A DNA stretch of 64,000 bases from Candidatus Poseidoniaceae archaeon (GCA_949373095.1 CASIBY010000018.1:1-64000), one strand, 5' to 3'. Numbered from the stretch's first letter, positions 11,103 to 21,541 are shown. A program made the numbers and translations. Notes: a model not told the origin generated them from the sequence alone.

Positions 11103-11789
11103 TCATGGTTCGGTCGTAAATGCGTGGATAATAGTTGCCTCTGCGGATTGAAGATGTTCACTCACCGTGGCTTGCTTAATGTCAAGGGATTCAGCGATAT
11201 TACGCTGGGTACAACAGCGAGGGCGGTCATAGTAACCCATCTCAATCGCTCTTTCTAGAACCGTTCGTTGTCGCTCAGGAAGCAACTCAATGAACTCAGG
11301 ATTGTGCAAGGACTCAGCGCCCAGCTTCATCTTGAATCCTTCATTGAGGACATTTTTGAGGTCTGAATGTGCTTGACGAAGAGAGTCCCTCGTGCCTCTT
11401 AGGGTGAGTAACATTCCCTCTGGATGAACAAAGGTGGGCGAAACCCACCATACGTGTTCAAGGGCCGTGAATATACGTGTCAGAGTGCCCGTAGCCAAAA
11501 CTTCACAGAGAGCGGAACGTTCAGTCTGTTCCAAGATTTTGATGATTTTATACGCTTTTTGATCTTTTGAAAGTTTTGAAGGATTATCGTAATCAATTCG
11601 AATAAGGGCATGAAGCCCTTCTTTAGAGGAGCCCATTTTAGTGAGGAATTCCACTCTATGGAAATCTTGGGTTAGGGAGATCCCTGGCAGGTCCCTCCCC
11701 GAATCTATGGTGATGTCAACTTGCATATACCGCAAATCAACTGAGTTCATGCCTATCATGAACGGGACCCGATACATAAAATCACCCAT
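11103..11789 (-). CDS. Bacterio-opsin activator-type (HTH_10-like) transcriptional regulator
   Basis: C-terminal ELLPERQRTVLERAIEMGYYDRPRCCTQRNIAESLDIKQATVSEHLQSAEATII is the typical archaeal Bat/HTH_10 signature. Confidence 0.75.
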   Translation of the reverse strand: MGDFMYRVPFMIGMNSVDLRYMQVDITIDSGRDLPGISLTQDFHRVEFLTKMGSSKEGLHALIRIDYDNPSKLSKDQKAYKIIKILEQTERSALCEVLATGTLTRIFTALEHVWWVSPTFVHPEGMLLTLRGTRDSLRQAHSDLKNVLNEGFKMKLGAESLHNPEFIELLPERQRTVLERAIEMGYYDRPRCCTQRNIAESLDIKQATVSEHLQSAEATIIHAFTTEP

Positions 11790-11796
11790 TCAACTC

Positions 11797-13134
11797 TTAG
11801 TTGTCGCCAGCCTCAAACATGCTCAAAACCCGATTCAGTTCCCGTAATGATTCTTCAAGAGTGTTTCTTTCTACACGTTCCAATTCAGGGTCCTTGAGTT
11901 TCTCGGTAATCGCCTCAATTTCCCACTTAGCTTCTGCACGCTCACGCTCAAGGGCTTTGTCTTCCTTGATCATTTGCAGACGAGCACGGCGGACATTTGT
12001 CGCCTTGCGCTGCTTGTTGTAGGTTTCCTTGAATTCCGAAGTAATCTCGACTGCTGTTGGGAAAGGAATACCAATGCCTTCTCTTGCAAAGCTTTCTGCG
12101 ATATTCTTCAACAACCAATCCTTTGCTATGAATTCATCAGAATAGTCCTCTACCCAACCGTACAATCTGAACACCTTGGCGAAATCTCCAAGTTCATTGA
12201 GAAGAACTCTGGGTTCGGGAACTTCAATCACATACGGGCACGCTCGCATCAACTGAAGAACAGTGTACTTGACGTGAGAAATGTCTTCGTCGTATTCTAC
12301 CCCGATGTCCATAACCAGTGAAATCCGTCGTCCTTGTCCGTCGCCACCACCACGAGCGTGGTTAACGACCGTTGAATTAATGAGATTGTTGTTAGGAATG
12401 ACGACAAGATTTTCTTCGTTAGTGAGAACCTTAGTTGAAAGGATTCCCACGGAAACTACCGAGCCGATTTCTCCATCAACTTCAATTCGGTCCCCTACCT
12501 CAAAGGGTTGGTCCAAAGCAAGCATGAATGAATTGATGATGTTCCCAAGTGTCTGTTGCATCGCCAAACCAATGATGATAGAAAAGACTGCTAGAGATGC
12601 GAGGAGTCCAACCAACTCAAAGCCCAGTTCATCCATGGCTAGGTACAGTCCACCAAACCAAACTGCAGCCCTCACTAAGAAGACAACCAGCGAGTTGCTC
12701 CCTGATACGGTGACAGAAGAAGGATTGGAGAATTTGTCAAGCACGACTGGAATCATAATCTTCAGTGCGACACTCAACAACGAAGTCGACAAAATGATGT
12801 AAATTGCTTGAAATACGGGATCCAAGGCAATGTTCAATTCTTCTTCTTTCCCCATTACCCAAAGCATGGTAAGTTGTATGCCTGTAAACATGATGAAGGA
12901 ATAAAGCCGGTTGGTGACAGGCCGATACAACTGGTCATCCCAGTCGAATGAGGTCGCTTTGACAAAGTCAAGCACGACTTTCTTCATTAAAAAGCGAACA
13001 ACAGCTAACGATAGGAGTGTGAGGACAAGTCCAGTGGACCATTTCATCCAAGCATCCATGGCGTTAGCATCACTGATTATATCATCAAGCGTGGCCATGT
13101 CTGTCGCCCTGTGCAATGTGTCATGGACATTCAC
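11797..13134 (-). CDS. MscS-family mechanosensitive ion channel
   Basis: Multi-TM region, then AMQQTLGNIINSFMLALDQPFEVGDRIEVDGEIGSVVSVGILSTKVLTNEENLVVIPNNNLINSTVVNH (MscS core). Confidence 0.9.
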   Translation of the reverse strand: MNVHDTLHRATDMATLDDIISDANAMDAWMKWSTGLVLTLLSLAVVRFLMKKVVLDFVKATSFDWDDQLYRPVTNRLYSFIMFTGIQLTMLWVMGKEEELNIALDPVFQAIYIILSTSLLSVALKIMIPVVLDKFSNPSSVTVSGSNSLVVFLVRAAVWFGGLYLAMDELGFELVGLLASLAVFSIIIGLAMQQTLGNIINSFMLALDQPFEVGDRIEVDGEIGSVVSVGILSTKVLTNEENLVVIPNNNLINSTVVNHARGGGDGQGRRISLVMDIGVEYDEDISHVKYTVLQLMRACPYVIEVPEPRVLLNELGDFAKVFRLYGWVEDYSDEFIAKDWLLKNIAESFAREGIGIPFPTAVEITSEFKETYNKQRKATNVRRARLQMIKEDKALERERAEAKWEIEAITEKLKDPELERVERNTLEESLRELNRVLSMFEAGDN

Positions 13135-13191
13135 CCGTTCATAATAGGTTCGGAGGGCCGGTCACTCGTGCTTTGGTGGAAAAAGGGAGCT

Positions 13192-14805
13192 TTATTCTTC
13201 TTCCTTCGACAGTGTAGAATCTAAAACAATTGTCTGATTGGGTATCTCGCCCTCAATTGAGTAATTCAGTTGGGTAAGGTCAAGTATTCGTCTTACTTTT
13301 TTGGGAATTGGTGCCTTAGACTTCATTCCAAAAGGGGCTAGGAAGTGCGTCCATGTTTGGCCTGAGCGCTTTTGTTCGGCCGAAATAAGCCCCCAAAAAT
13401 CTCCAAAGTTAATCGGCGTTCCACGTTCATGTCTTTCAATTACCGTGGACTGCCAAGATTCCAAAAATTCTTCTGGAGAGGTTTGTGTGTAGAGTTGGTC
13501 CTCTGCGTCATCAGAACGTTTTGCCACCTCATATTTTGGGGAGGTCCCAGTGATGATTACCTTCTCAGAAAGATGTTCTTGGATGGCTTTTTTCATTCCC
13601 CTTGGAAGGCCAAAGAGTTTCAAAAAGTCGGTTGTTGTTCTTTCTGATATTCCTTGATCCTTCATGTATGCAACAATCTTCTTTCCAATTTCAGCAATTT
13701 GAGTTGGTTCAGTAGTGAGAAAGGAGAGAATGATTGTACGGAATTCCTCAATTGAGCGATAATTTGAATTATTGGCCTGAGTAGTTGACGAAATTGTTCG
13801 TGCAACTTCGTGCTTAGGTGAGGATCCAGAGATAATGACTTCTTCGGAAAGGTGAGTTTCAAGTGCTTTTTTCAAGCCTTTGGGTAAGCCGTATAGATTC
13901 AGGAAGTCTGTTGTTGTTGAATCTGACATTCCCTGAGTATTCATGTAATCCTTAACGTGGTCTCCAAGATGAGAGATAGTTATAGGAGATGTAGTTAGAA
14001 AAGAGAGAATCACAGAACGGAATTCTGTAATCGGACGTAGGGTTGATTTGGACTTCAAAACATTGTCACTTTGTTGAGTGGCAACAACCTCTCTGTCAAC
14101 CAGAGCTGTTTTTTGTTCGGTTTGGTTCTGAACGGGGGCGGGTTGAGCAGTCGCAATCGCTTTTACTTTCGGGGGCTCTTCATTGACGCCGTATCCAAAA
14201 AGACGGTCAAATACAGAGATGAATATTCCTTTTCTCTTCGTTTTTTGGAGAACTATCTGCTTTCTTTTCAACCGCTGACGAGTACCCTGTTTGTAATTTG
14301 GTGAATCTCCCTTTTTCCATGTTGAGAATCGGCCATATGCGTTGGTTAGGTCTGAGGATTGTAGCTGTCCTGAAAAGCGATACATGAGGAACTTCTGATG
14401 TACTGAGTTCACCTGATTTCCCGCTGAAAGTCCGTCGTCAATTGAGATTTCGGACCATAGCAAATATTCTTCCACCATCGGCCAGTTTTGAGGGAAGTTT
14501 TTGAAATAGGGAGGGTGCCCGAGTAGGGCCTGCATCACGAGGTTCCGAGCGTTATTACAAGCAAGACAAAACTGAATCCTGTTATGGTCGGTATTTTCCC
14601 CCCCAAGAGCTCTTGGGTGAATGTGCTCTGTATTGTGGTTTCCACCCTCAAAATAAATTCCGCAATGAGGGCATTGGGCTTGGTTTTTCAGCAATGTGAG
14701 TTCTCTGCCATCGTTGATAGAAGTACCGTTTTTTGCCCTTCCGGACGTGCTTAGAAATTGCCTTGCTGAAGACAATTGTTCCTTGTAACGCACATCCAAA
14801 TCCAC
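13192..14805 (-). CDS. HNH endonuclease domain protein with tandem C-terminal ~80-aa winged-helix/LOTUS-like repeats
   Basis: CPHCGIYFEGGNHNTEHIHPRALGGENTDHNRIQFCLACNNARN (HNH), plus two similar repeats EFR(S/T)(V/I)ILSFLTT...TTTDFL(N/K)L(Y/F)GLP(K/R)G(L/M)KKA. Confidence 0.75.
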   Translation of the reverse strand: MDLDVRYKEQLSSARQFLSTSGRAKNGTSINDGRELTLLKNQAQCPHCGIYFEGGNHNTEHIHPRALGGENTDHNRIQFCLACNNARNLVMQALLGHPPYFKNFPQNWPMVEEYLLWSEISIDDGLSAGNQVNSVHQKFLMYRFSGQLQSSDLTNAYGRFSTWKKGDSPNYKQGTRQRLKRKQIVLQKTKRKGIFISVFDRLFGYGVNEEPPKVKAIATAQPAPVQNQTEQKTALVDREVVATQQSDNVLKSKSTLRPITEFRSVILSFLTTSPITISHLGDHVKDYMNTQGMSDSTTTDFLNLYGLPKGLKKALETHLSEEVIISGSSPKHEVARTISSTTQANNSNYRSIEEFRTIILSFLTTEPTQIAEIGKKIVAYMKDQGISERTTTDFLKLFGLPRGMKKAIQEHLSEKVIITGTSPKYEVAKRSDDAEDQLYTQTSPEEFLESWQSTVIERHERGTPINFGDFWGLISAEQKRSGQTWTHFLAPFGMKSKAPIPKKVRRILDLTQLNYSIEGEIPNQTIVLDSTLSKEEE

Positions 14806-14876
14806 AGAACATCACCGTTGAGGGCCCGCTACCCTCGCGGGCAGTAATTGAACTCTGTGCCGCATGAGACTATTTA

Positions 14877-17800
14877 ATGAAAGGAAACATTGGAAAAACA
14901 TCACTTGAAAAGGTGAGGCCTCGGCTTTTGACCATGGAAGGACGCTACGACCGTATGGCAGCATGGTTGCTGCCTCGGCGAAAAAGCGTCCACGTCGCCA
15001 TATTTTTCCTTACGTTATTGATGATTCCTGGGGCCATGACGGCTCTTCAGCCCATCGACATGGAATCTTATGAAATGGAATCGCCAGAACTTACCGCTCA
15101 GACGGTGATTGATGAAGAATTCCCGAACTCTGAAATTATTCTTGGCTTCCTTGTTTCTGCTCGTGACCCGACTAATGTCCCTCCGATTGAGACATGGCAG
15201 CCTGTCCCAAGAATGGAAGATGGTGCTCCAGATTATGCTTCGCTTGTACCACCAACCGAAATGCTTGCTGCAGGAGAACCTTGGGGCGGTATTGATGCTC
15301 CGACGGGAGGCATTCTCAATTTGACGTTGCTTCGGGAAATTGATAACAAAGTTGACCTCGTTAACGAACACGCTCTGGCTCCGGCGCTCAAACCTCTTGT
15401 TAACGATGTAACCGGCCACCAAGCGCCAGGCGCAATCTCTCTTTCTGACCACTTTCGTGGGTTCATGAACGGGACCTCTATCCTCACACAACCCGGACTT
15501 ACCGCGCTGGGGGTTGTGACTGAACCGCCCGCAAATTGGACCGATTGTTTTCCACTTGACTGCCTTGAATTTGATGATGAAAACATCACACAGGCTCACA
15601 TTGATATGGCCGCACACCGAATGGCCGAGGCATCGGATAACAACTTCCTAAGGTGGCTCTCCCTTGACCGTGGGTTCAAAGCAGATTATACTGCATTTCA
15701 AGAAGGACCCATTTACGGTGTTTTGACCTCCGACGGCACATGGGAAAATGCACTTTGGGGCAAAGGCCGATGGACGGCTTCGTCTACGTGGTTGCTCGTG
15801 CAACTTGACCGAACCAAACTCGAAGCTATGGGCTGGGAAGTCGTTTGGAAAGAAGCCCACCAAGAGAAAGATATCCAATTCACAGAAGAAGGATTCCGCG
15901 TCGGAGGATACCGTCTTGACGATGGGCAACTCGTCCTTCACCCTCCCCAATACACCGAAGGCAAGTGTGCAGAAATGCAGGACGAAGGGGCTGGCTGCTC
16001 AACTGAATGGTCGTTCATGGACCTAGAAGGTCATCTTCGCAGCCACGACCATTCAACAATAACTCTTCTGGTCGGACAAGGCGTTAACGTAGAAGTGAAT
16101 CGGGAACTTCAGTCAAGTGCGGGCCTCATCGTACTCATGGGACTCGCTATCGTCGCCTTACTTTACGTGAGCCTACGCCGATGGTCTGATGTTGCTATCG
16201 TCATGTTCGCACTCGGTGCTGCGCTGCTTTGGATGCAAGGGCTTATCGGACATTTTGCAACCATGACCGGTTGGTTTGGTTTGAGTCTTATCGCACGGTC
16301 ACAATTCTCGAATTTGTTACCGATTCTAGTTTTGGCTTTGGGTATTGACGATGCCTTGCATGCCTTGCATCGCTACAAAGAGGAACGTGCATCAGGAAAA
16401 TCTTCAGAACAAGCCGGTAAAATCACACTTTCTAGAGTAGGCAGGGCAATTACCCTCACTTCCATCACAACAATGGCTGCCTTCGCAGCCAATCTCTTCA
16501 GCGACATCGCCGCTCTGCGTTCCTTTGGAATTGAAGCGGCATTGGGAATCTTTGCAGCCTTTTTGTTGACCGGAATGTGGTCACCACTCATCCGCGTTAG
16601 TGTAGACGACTGGTTGGCCAAGCGCGCCAAGAAGACCGAGGAAAAGGAAATCAAATCACTGGTAAATCCGGACTGGTTACGAAGCGTAACACACCGCTCT
16701 GGGCAACGAAAAACCGCACTTCTCATCACAGCAGTAGCACTATTACTCACCATCCCAGCCGCATATGGAATGGCCCAACTTGAAGGCGACTTCGCCGTTG
16801 AGGACTTCCTTGATGAACGGTCAGACTTTGCGATTGGAGTGGACCAAATTAGCAAGCGATTTGCTGATGAAGGTGAACCCGCAAACCTTCTCATCATGGG
16901 TGACGTTCTCGACCCAGATGTCTTTGCCGCCATTGACATATTCCGGCAAGATATGGATGCGCTACCTGATGGCGTCCCCAACAAGATCACTCGGCAACCC
17001 GATGGAACCATTGACATCCTTGCACTTGATGAAATGGTCTTTGCTGCTCAAGGCAGTTTGGTCTTAAACAGCACGCCCTTTGAAGCCGCAGGATGGGAAC
17101 TTGGTACCGAAGGACACGGTATGAATTGCTCACTTGCTGGCAACGGACCACTGGTGGATACAACCGATAGGGACTGCCTTGCTTTCTTCTATGGTTTCCT
17201 CTCCATTTACGGCGTCCCAGGTATCGGGCCCATCCCCGATATCCCTCCGAGTATCGTCCAACTTTACATCATGCCTGTAACCGAACTCAACACCAGTCAG
17301 CCATGGTTGGATATCAATGATGAACCGGCACGTTACGAAATGATGCAAATTCGATTCGGCATGACCTCTCCTGAAGACTTCCCTGGCATGAAAGGTGGAG
17401 TTGCTGAAGTTTGGAGAGACCTCGAGGTATTCACCAATCTTTCAAGCGGCACCTACGAAGAAGAGGGTGCAAGTGAAGATGACAAGCCGCTAACATGGGT
17501 CATGCTTACCGGCAGACCAATCACACGATTCACTGCTTCAACAGCCATGCAAGATGAAATGCAATCGTCCCTCGTTCTGGGTTCAGTTTTCGTCTTTGGT
17601 TGCCTTACCGTTGGATTCCGATCTCCGAAACAGGCAGCTGTGACCTTTGTTCCGATTCTCCTCGTCGTCGTTTGGCTGTACGGGCTCATGTACGTCGCGG
17701 GCTCATCACTCAACATCGTTACCGTGACGATTGCGACTATATCTCTCGGCGTGGGTATTGACTATTGTATTCACGTTACGGAACGCTATCGAGAAGGCAG

Positions 17801-18059
17801 AGAAAACGGAGAGTCGCACAACGATGCCCTCGCTGCTGTTGGCGGTGCTTGCGGTCTGGCTTTGCTCGGTTCAGCAAGCTCTGACATTGCCGGCTTTGCC
17901 GTCATCGCCCTCTCCCCTATGGGCTTGTTCAGCAATTTCGGAATTTTCTCTGCGGCGATGATTGCCCTTTCATTGCTCGCAAGCCTCATTCTCACGACCG
18001 CCGCCTTGGGACTTATTGCCCCATCTGAAGACAGATCAGAATCAGATGAAGAAGAGTAA
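14877..18059 (+). CDS. RND/MMPL superfamily exporter
   Basis: 1060 aa with two large extracytoplasmic loops and two TM clusters; motifs LPILVLALGIDDALHALHRYKEER and ISLGVGIDYCIHVTERYREG. Confidence 0.85.
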   Translation: MKGNIGKTSLEKVRPRLLTMEGRYDRMAAWLLPRRKSVHVAIFFLTLLMIPGAMTALQPIDMESYEMESPELTAQTVIDEEFPNSEIILGFLVSARDPTNVPPIETWQPVPRMEDGAPDYASLVPPTEMLAAGEPWGGIDAPTGGILNLTLLREIDNKVDLVNEHALAPALKPLVNDVTGHQAPGAISLSDHFRGFMNGTSILTQPGLTALGVVTEPPANWTDCFPLDCLEFDDENITQAHIDMAAHRMAEASDNNFLRWLSLDRGFKADYTAFQEGPIYGVLTSDGTWENALWGKGRWTASSTWLLVQLDRTKLEAMGWEVVWKEAHQEKDIQFTEEGFRVGGYRLDDGQLVLHPPQYTEGKCAEMQDEGAGCSTEWSFMDLEGHLRSHDHSTITLLVGQGVNVEVNRELQSSAGLIVLMGLAIVALLYVSLRRWSDVAIVMFALGAALLWMQGLIGHFATMTGWFGLSLIARSQFSNLLPILVLALGIDDALHALHRYKEERASGKSSEQAGKITLSRVGRAITLTSITTMAAFAANLFSDIAALRSFGIEAALGIFAAFLLTGMWSPLIRVSVDDWLAKRAKKTEEKEIKSLVNPDWLRSVTHRSGQRKTALLITAVALLLTIPAAYGMAQLEGDFAVEDFLDERSDFAIGVDQISKRFADEGEPANLLIMGDVLDPDVFAAIDIFRQDMDALPDGVPNKITRQPDGTIDILALDEMVFAAQGSLVLNSTPFEAAGWELGTEGHGMNCSLAGNGPLVDTTDRDCLAFFYGFLSIYGVPGIGPIPDIPPSIVQLYIMPVTELNTSQPWLDINDEPARYEMMQIRFGMTSPEDFPGMKGGVAEVWRDLEVFTNLSSGTYEEEGASEDDKPLTWVMLTGRPITRFTASTAMQDEMQSSLVLGSVFVFGCLTVGFRSPKQAAVTFVPILLVVVWLYGLMYVAGSSLNIVTVTIATISLGVGIDYCIHVTERYREGRENGESHNDALAAVGGACGLALLGSASSDIAGFAVIALSPMGLFSNFGIFSAAMIALSLLASLILTTAALGLIAPSEDRSESDEEE

Positions 18060-18130
18060 TTTTCATCGGTGCCTTCATGAAGGGTTGAGCCTGCCCACCA
18101 AATGCTGTCCTTGGGGTTGACCCCGGGAGA

Positions 18131-19894
18131 GTGGTGAGAATTATGACCGATAACGAAGGCACGCGCCCCGACGAGAATGACGAAGAAGATTGGATGAAAT
18201 ATGCCGATGCTGGATTCGGAGAAACCGATTACTCCCTTTGGGACGACGAAGACGCTGTTGCGCCTGTAGCAAGTGAGGAAAACTCCGACATGGGTGACCT
18301 TGCATTCGATGACCAACTTGACTCGCATATGGAGGAGATCCCACGCGCACCATCACCAGCAGGCCACAAGCACTTGGTACGCCTTGGAACATGTGATGCA
18401 TGTCTTGGCCGAGTGGGTGGAAAGAAGCGGTTTGGACAATCACTTGAAGAATCAGGGGGTGAAGTTCGTGTTTCTGTCCTTGAGCGTGACAGTCATCTTT
18501 CATCGGCTCGTGCAGATACACCTCTTTGTCCGTTTTGCGAAAATCTCTTTGAGGAAGTGGATTTGCTTGCCGATATCATTTACGATGCACTAAAGCCCTA
18601 TGAACTGAAACGATTGCAACTTGGTGCGCGTTTCCCTAAGGACCAAACCGAAGGTGAAGACGTAATGAGGAAGCAGTATGGTGCTGGAGGTTCAGACCCG
18701 CTCAAGAGTTCCCTAGTTGCGCAAATATCCCGACGCCTCAATGAACGTATTGGAGGCATTGAATTGGTAAACGATAAGCCTGATGTTTTGGCGCTTATCG
18801 ATGTCCTCACGCTTACGGTTGACCTGGACATTCGAGCAGTCTATGTCTACGGACGATACAAGAAGTTAGAGCGTGGTATTCCACAAACTCGCTGGCCGTG
18901 CCGTGCATGCAAGGGGCGAGGATGCAAACGCTGCGATGAAACAGGATTGCAATACAAACGAAGTGTTCAGGACCTCATTGGGAATCCTCTCTTAGAACTG
19001 TTTGAGGCCAACGAACATTCCTTCCACGGAATGGGCCGAGAAGACATTGACGTTCGTTGCATGGGGCGTGGGCGCCCCTTTGTCATTGAATTCAAGAATC
19101 CTCGGAAGCGCTCAGTTGACCCTGAACTAATGATGGACCGTATCAATAGTCTCGCAAATGGTTCGGTTGAAATCACCTCCATGCGTCCATCAACCCGTAG
19201 CGAAGTAGTTCGGATCAAGGACACTCCCGCCGAGAAATCCTATACCATCAGATTTCGCGTTGAACCCATGAATGAAGCCGAATATGAAGTACTAACTGCT
19301 CCGGTTGATTTGACCAAAGAAGACGTTCAAACACGAAGTACAAAGAAGCAACGACGCCAACGAAGAGGCGACCGAAACAGCGACCGAACAAAGCCTCTTG
19401 AAGCGGTTCTAGAAGTTCCAGCGGCCAGCCCTACCGAAGACGATTTGAAGACGATGAAGAAGGACGAACTGGTCGCTCTTGCCGTCAAACATGAACTCAA
19501 GAAAACCGGAACGAAAGCGGACCTCGTTGAACGGATTCTCGCTGCGCTTCCGCCGGCTCCGAAGACATTTGATTTGCCCGATGACGAAACCATCATTCAG
19601 GTGATAGAGAACTTGAACGGTGTCAAACTGGCTCAGAGAACGCCGGAGCGTGTGGCTCATCGGCGTGCTGATCTTATCCGGCGGCGTACGGTCTACGAAG
19701 CTCATCCACCATCTATTGAAATCGCTGAAGATGGCGTTCGTGAAGTGGAAGTCACCCTACGATGTGAATCGGGAACATACGTCAAAGAAACCGTGCACGG
19801 CGACAGTGGTCGGACTCAACCGTCCATCGCCTCTCTCATCAAAGCAAAGTGCAACGTCGTGTGGCTGGATGTGGGAGATATTCACGCAGACTGA
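18131..19894 (+). CDS. pus10: tRNA pseudouridine synthase Pus10 with embedded SAP domain
   Basis: CDACLGR...CPFC zinc motif; RPFVIEFKNPRKRS; QRTPERVAHRRADLIRRRTVYE; RCESGTYVKETVHGDSGRTQPSIASL. Translation likely starts at ATG 18131 or 18143. Confidence 0.9.
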   Translation: MVRIMTDNEGTRPDENDEEDWMKYADAGFGETDYSLWDDEDAVAPVASEENSDMGDLAFDDQLDSHMEEIPRAPSPAGHKHLVRLGTCDACLGRVGGKKRFGQSLEESGGEVRVSVLERDSHLSSARADTPLCPFCENLFEEVDLLADIIYDALKPYELKRLQLGARFPKDQTEGEDVMRKQYGAGGSDPLKSSLVAQISRRLNERIGGIELVNDKPDVLALIDVLTLTVDLDIRAVYVYGRYKKLERGIPQTRWPCRACKGRGCKRCDETGLQYKRSVQDLIGNPLLELFEANEHSFHGMGREDIDVRCMGRGRPFVIEFKNPRKRSVDPELMMDRINSLANGSVEITSMRPSTRSEVVRIKDTPAEKSYTIRFRVEPMNEAEYEVLTAPVDLTKEDVQTRSTKKQRRQRRGDRNSDRTKPLEAVLEVPAASPTEDDLKTMKKDELVALAVKHELKKTGTKADLVERILAALPPAPKTFDLPDDETIIQVIENLNGVKLAQRTPERVAHRRADLIRRRTVYEAHPPSIEIAEDGVREVEVTLRCESGTYVKETVHGDSGRTQPSIASLIKAKCNVVWLDVGDIHAD

Positions 19895-20012
19895 ACCAAA
19901 CCCCATTCATCGTGCAGAGATTTTTCGTCGCGGTGCTTATATGGGGATGGTCGGTCGGCAAAATGCTCCGAAGATGCGCTTATGCTGATTCGGACAAAAG
20001 GAGGCGACCAAT

Positions 20013-20303
20013 ATGAAGCGATCCAAGGGACAACGTGTAGGAACTCGAAGCATCTTGCGACGACGAAAGAACGAGCGAAGCCGCTTGAACATTCGCCGTG
20101 TCATGCATCAGTATGAAGAAGGCGACCGAGTTGCTATCGTTCTAGACGGTGGCCAACAAGGCGGTATGCCTCATCGCCGTTTCAACGGCCGAACTGGATT
20201 CATTGAAAAGCGCCAAGGCGTCGCTTGGATTGTTGCTGTTAAGGACGGTAACATGCAAAAGACGGTTATTGCCCGCGCAGAACACCTACGCCCACTCGAG
20301 TGA
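20013..20303 (+). CDS. rpl21e: 50S ribosomal protein L21e
   Basis: MKRSKGQRVGTRSILRRRKNERSRLNIRRVMHQYEEGDRVAI...RRFNGRTGFIEKRQGVAWIV. Confidence 0.95.
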   Translation: MKRSKGQRVGTRSILRRRKNERSRLNIRRVMHQYEEGDRVAIVLDGGQQGGMPHRRFNGRTGFIEKRQGVAWIVAVKDGNMQKTVIARAEHLRPLE

Positions 20304-20312
20304 GGGATTATC

Positions 20313-20678
20313 ATGCCAGAAGAAGATAAATTTCTCGATTTCGCAACCGTCCGTGACATGCTCTTGGACGCTCAAGGCCGCCGTGGACAACTAAGTTACG
20401 AGCAAAAAGCAGCGCTTCAACATGCTGAATGGGCTGCAAGTGACATTCGCAACGGTTACCGAACTGAACCTGCTATGTTTGAAGAACTGCGTTCAGCTCT
20501 TCTCGACGTTGAAACCCTTTCCAAGCACCCAAGTCTTGCTGCAAAGTTGGCTGAACTCATTCCACTTCACCCTGAAGATGTGCGAGCCGTTCTCGGTTCC
20601 AAGCGCATCGCCATTGATGACTCGGAAATCTCAGCGATCATTGATATTGTAAAGCAAGTCATTGGCTTTACCGAATGA
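20313..20678 (+). CDS. rpoF: RNA polymerase subunit F (Rpb4-like)
   Basis: Size, position between L21e and DUF655, and Rpb4 C-terminal pattern LIPLHPEDVRAVLGSKR. Confidence 0.85.
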   Translation: MPEEDKFLDFATVRDMLLDAQGRRGQLSYEQKAALQHAEWAASDIRNGYRTEPAMFEELRSALLDVETLSKHPSLAAKLAELIPLHPEDVRAVLGSKRIAIDDSEISAIIDIVKQVIGFTE

Positions 20679-20710
20679 AGTAAATCTTTCCACACAGTAG
20701 AGGCGATATC

Positions 20711-21541
20711 ATGACTGACCCTCGGCGAAAACGCCACATCAACGCACCTTCTGCTCCAAAGAAGAAGGAAGCAAGTCCAAACTCCTACAAGATGTCGCGC
20801 CCTGCTGAAGGACGCAAGGAAGTTCCGAAGCCAAAGCCTGAGCCAAGTCGGTCCGAAGGTCGCCAACAACAAGGAAACCGAAACGGTGGCCAGCGTAACG
20901 GACGAGAACAAGGCGGGCGCCAAGGTGGCGACCGTCGTGGTGGACGCAATCAACAAGGTGGACGCCCCCGTCCAGCAAAGCCAGAGCGCCCCAAGGCTCT
21001 TACCGGCGAAGACTGGGCTCGTGTTGTTGAACATGATACCAAAGAAGACGTCGTCACTGCAATGAGCGAAAAGACGCTCGGCTTCTGCCGACTCAAGGTT
21101 AAATCCCGAGGAGAACTCTTGATTCCCAGCCAGCGACTCTACATCGGCCTTGACAGTGCACAACGAAAGGAAGTCGTCAGTATTTTGGGAATGGCTCGCC
21201 GTGACCGAATGTCAAACATGGCCAAGATGGACATGCCTCTTGTCGTTCAGATGTTTGTTGAAGAGCATGCCCAATATTTCGTTGATGAGTTCTACAATAA
21301 AGCCGGCCCAATATCTCTCAAGGTTCACGGCTTTGAGTTGCTTCCTGATGTCGGCAAGAAAAAGGCTTCACAGATGGTTGAAGCTCGTAACGCAGTAGGT
21401 GTTTTTGCCTCTGTTGAAGAACTTAACACAGCCTGCAACATTGACGCTGCCGAACTCCTCGCTCGTCGATTTGTGTCAGAACTGGAAGACCCGGCAATGG
21501 CTCCCCGTCTTACGGAACTGCTCCTGCCGGTGGAAGTATGA
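20711..21541 (+). CDS. DUF655 family protein
   Basis: Conserved archaeal position upstream of ksgA; HHH-like HGFELLPDVGKKKASQMVEAR; basic RG/Q-rich N-terminus. Confidence 0.85.
   Translation: MTDPRRKRHINAPSAPKKKEASPNSYKMSRPAEGRKEVPKPKPEPSRSEGRQQQGNRNGGQRNGREQGGRQGGDRRGGRNQQGGRPRPAKPERPKALTGEDWARVVEHDTKEDVVTAMSEKTLGFCRLKVKSRGELLIPSQRLYIGLDSAQRKEVVSILGMARRDRMSNMAKMDMPLVVQMFVEEHAQYFVDEFYNKAGPISLKVHGFELLPDVGKKKASQMVEARNAVGVFASVEELNTACNIDAAELLARRFVSELEDPAMAPRLTELLLPVEV

Noticed and set aside
14824-14842. gcccgc-taccctc-gcgggc hairpin between divergent HNH and RND genes
   Set aside because: Only a 6-bp stem; could occur by chance and has no supporting context.
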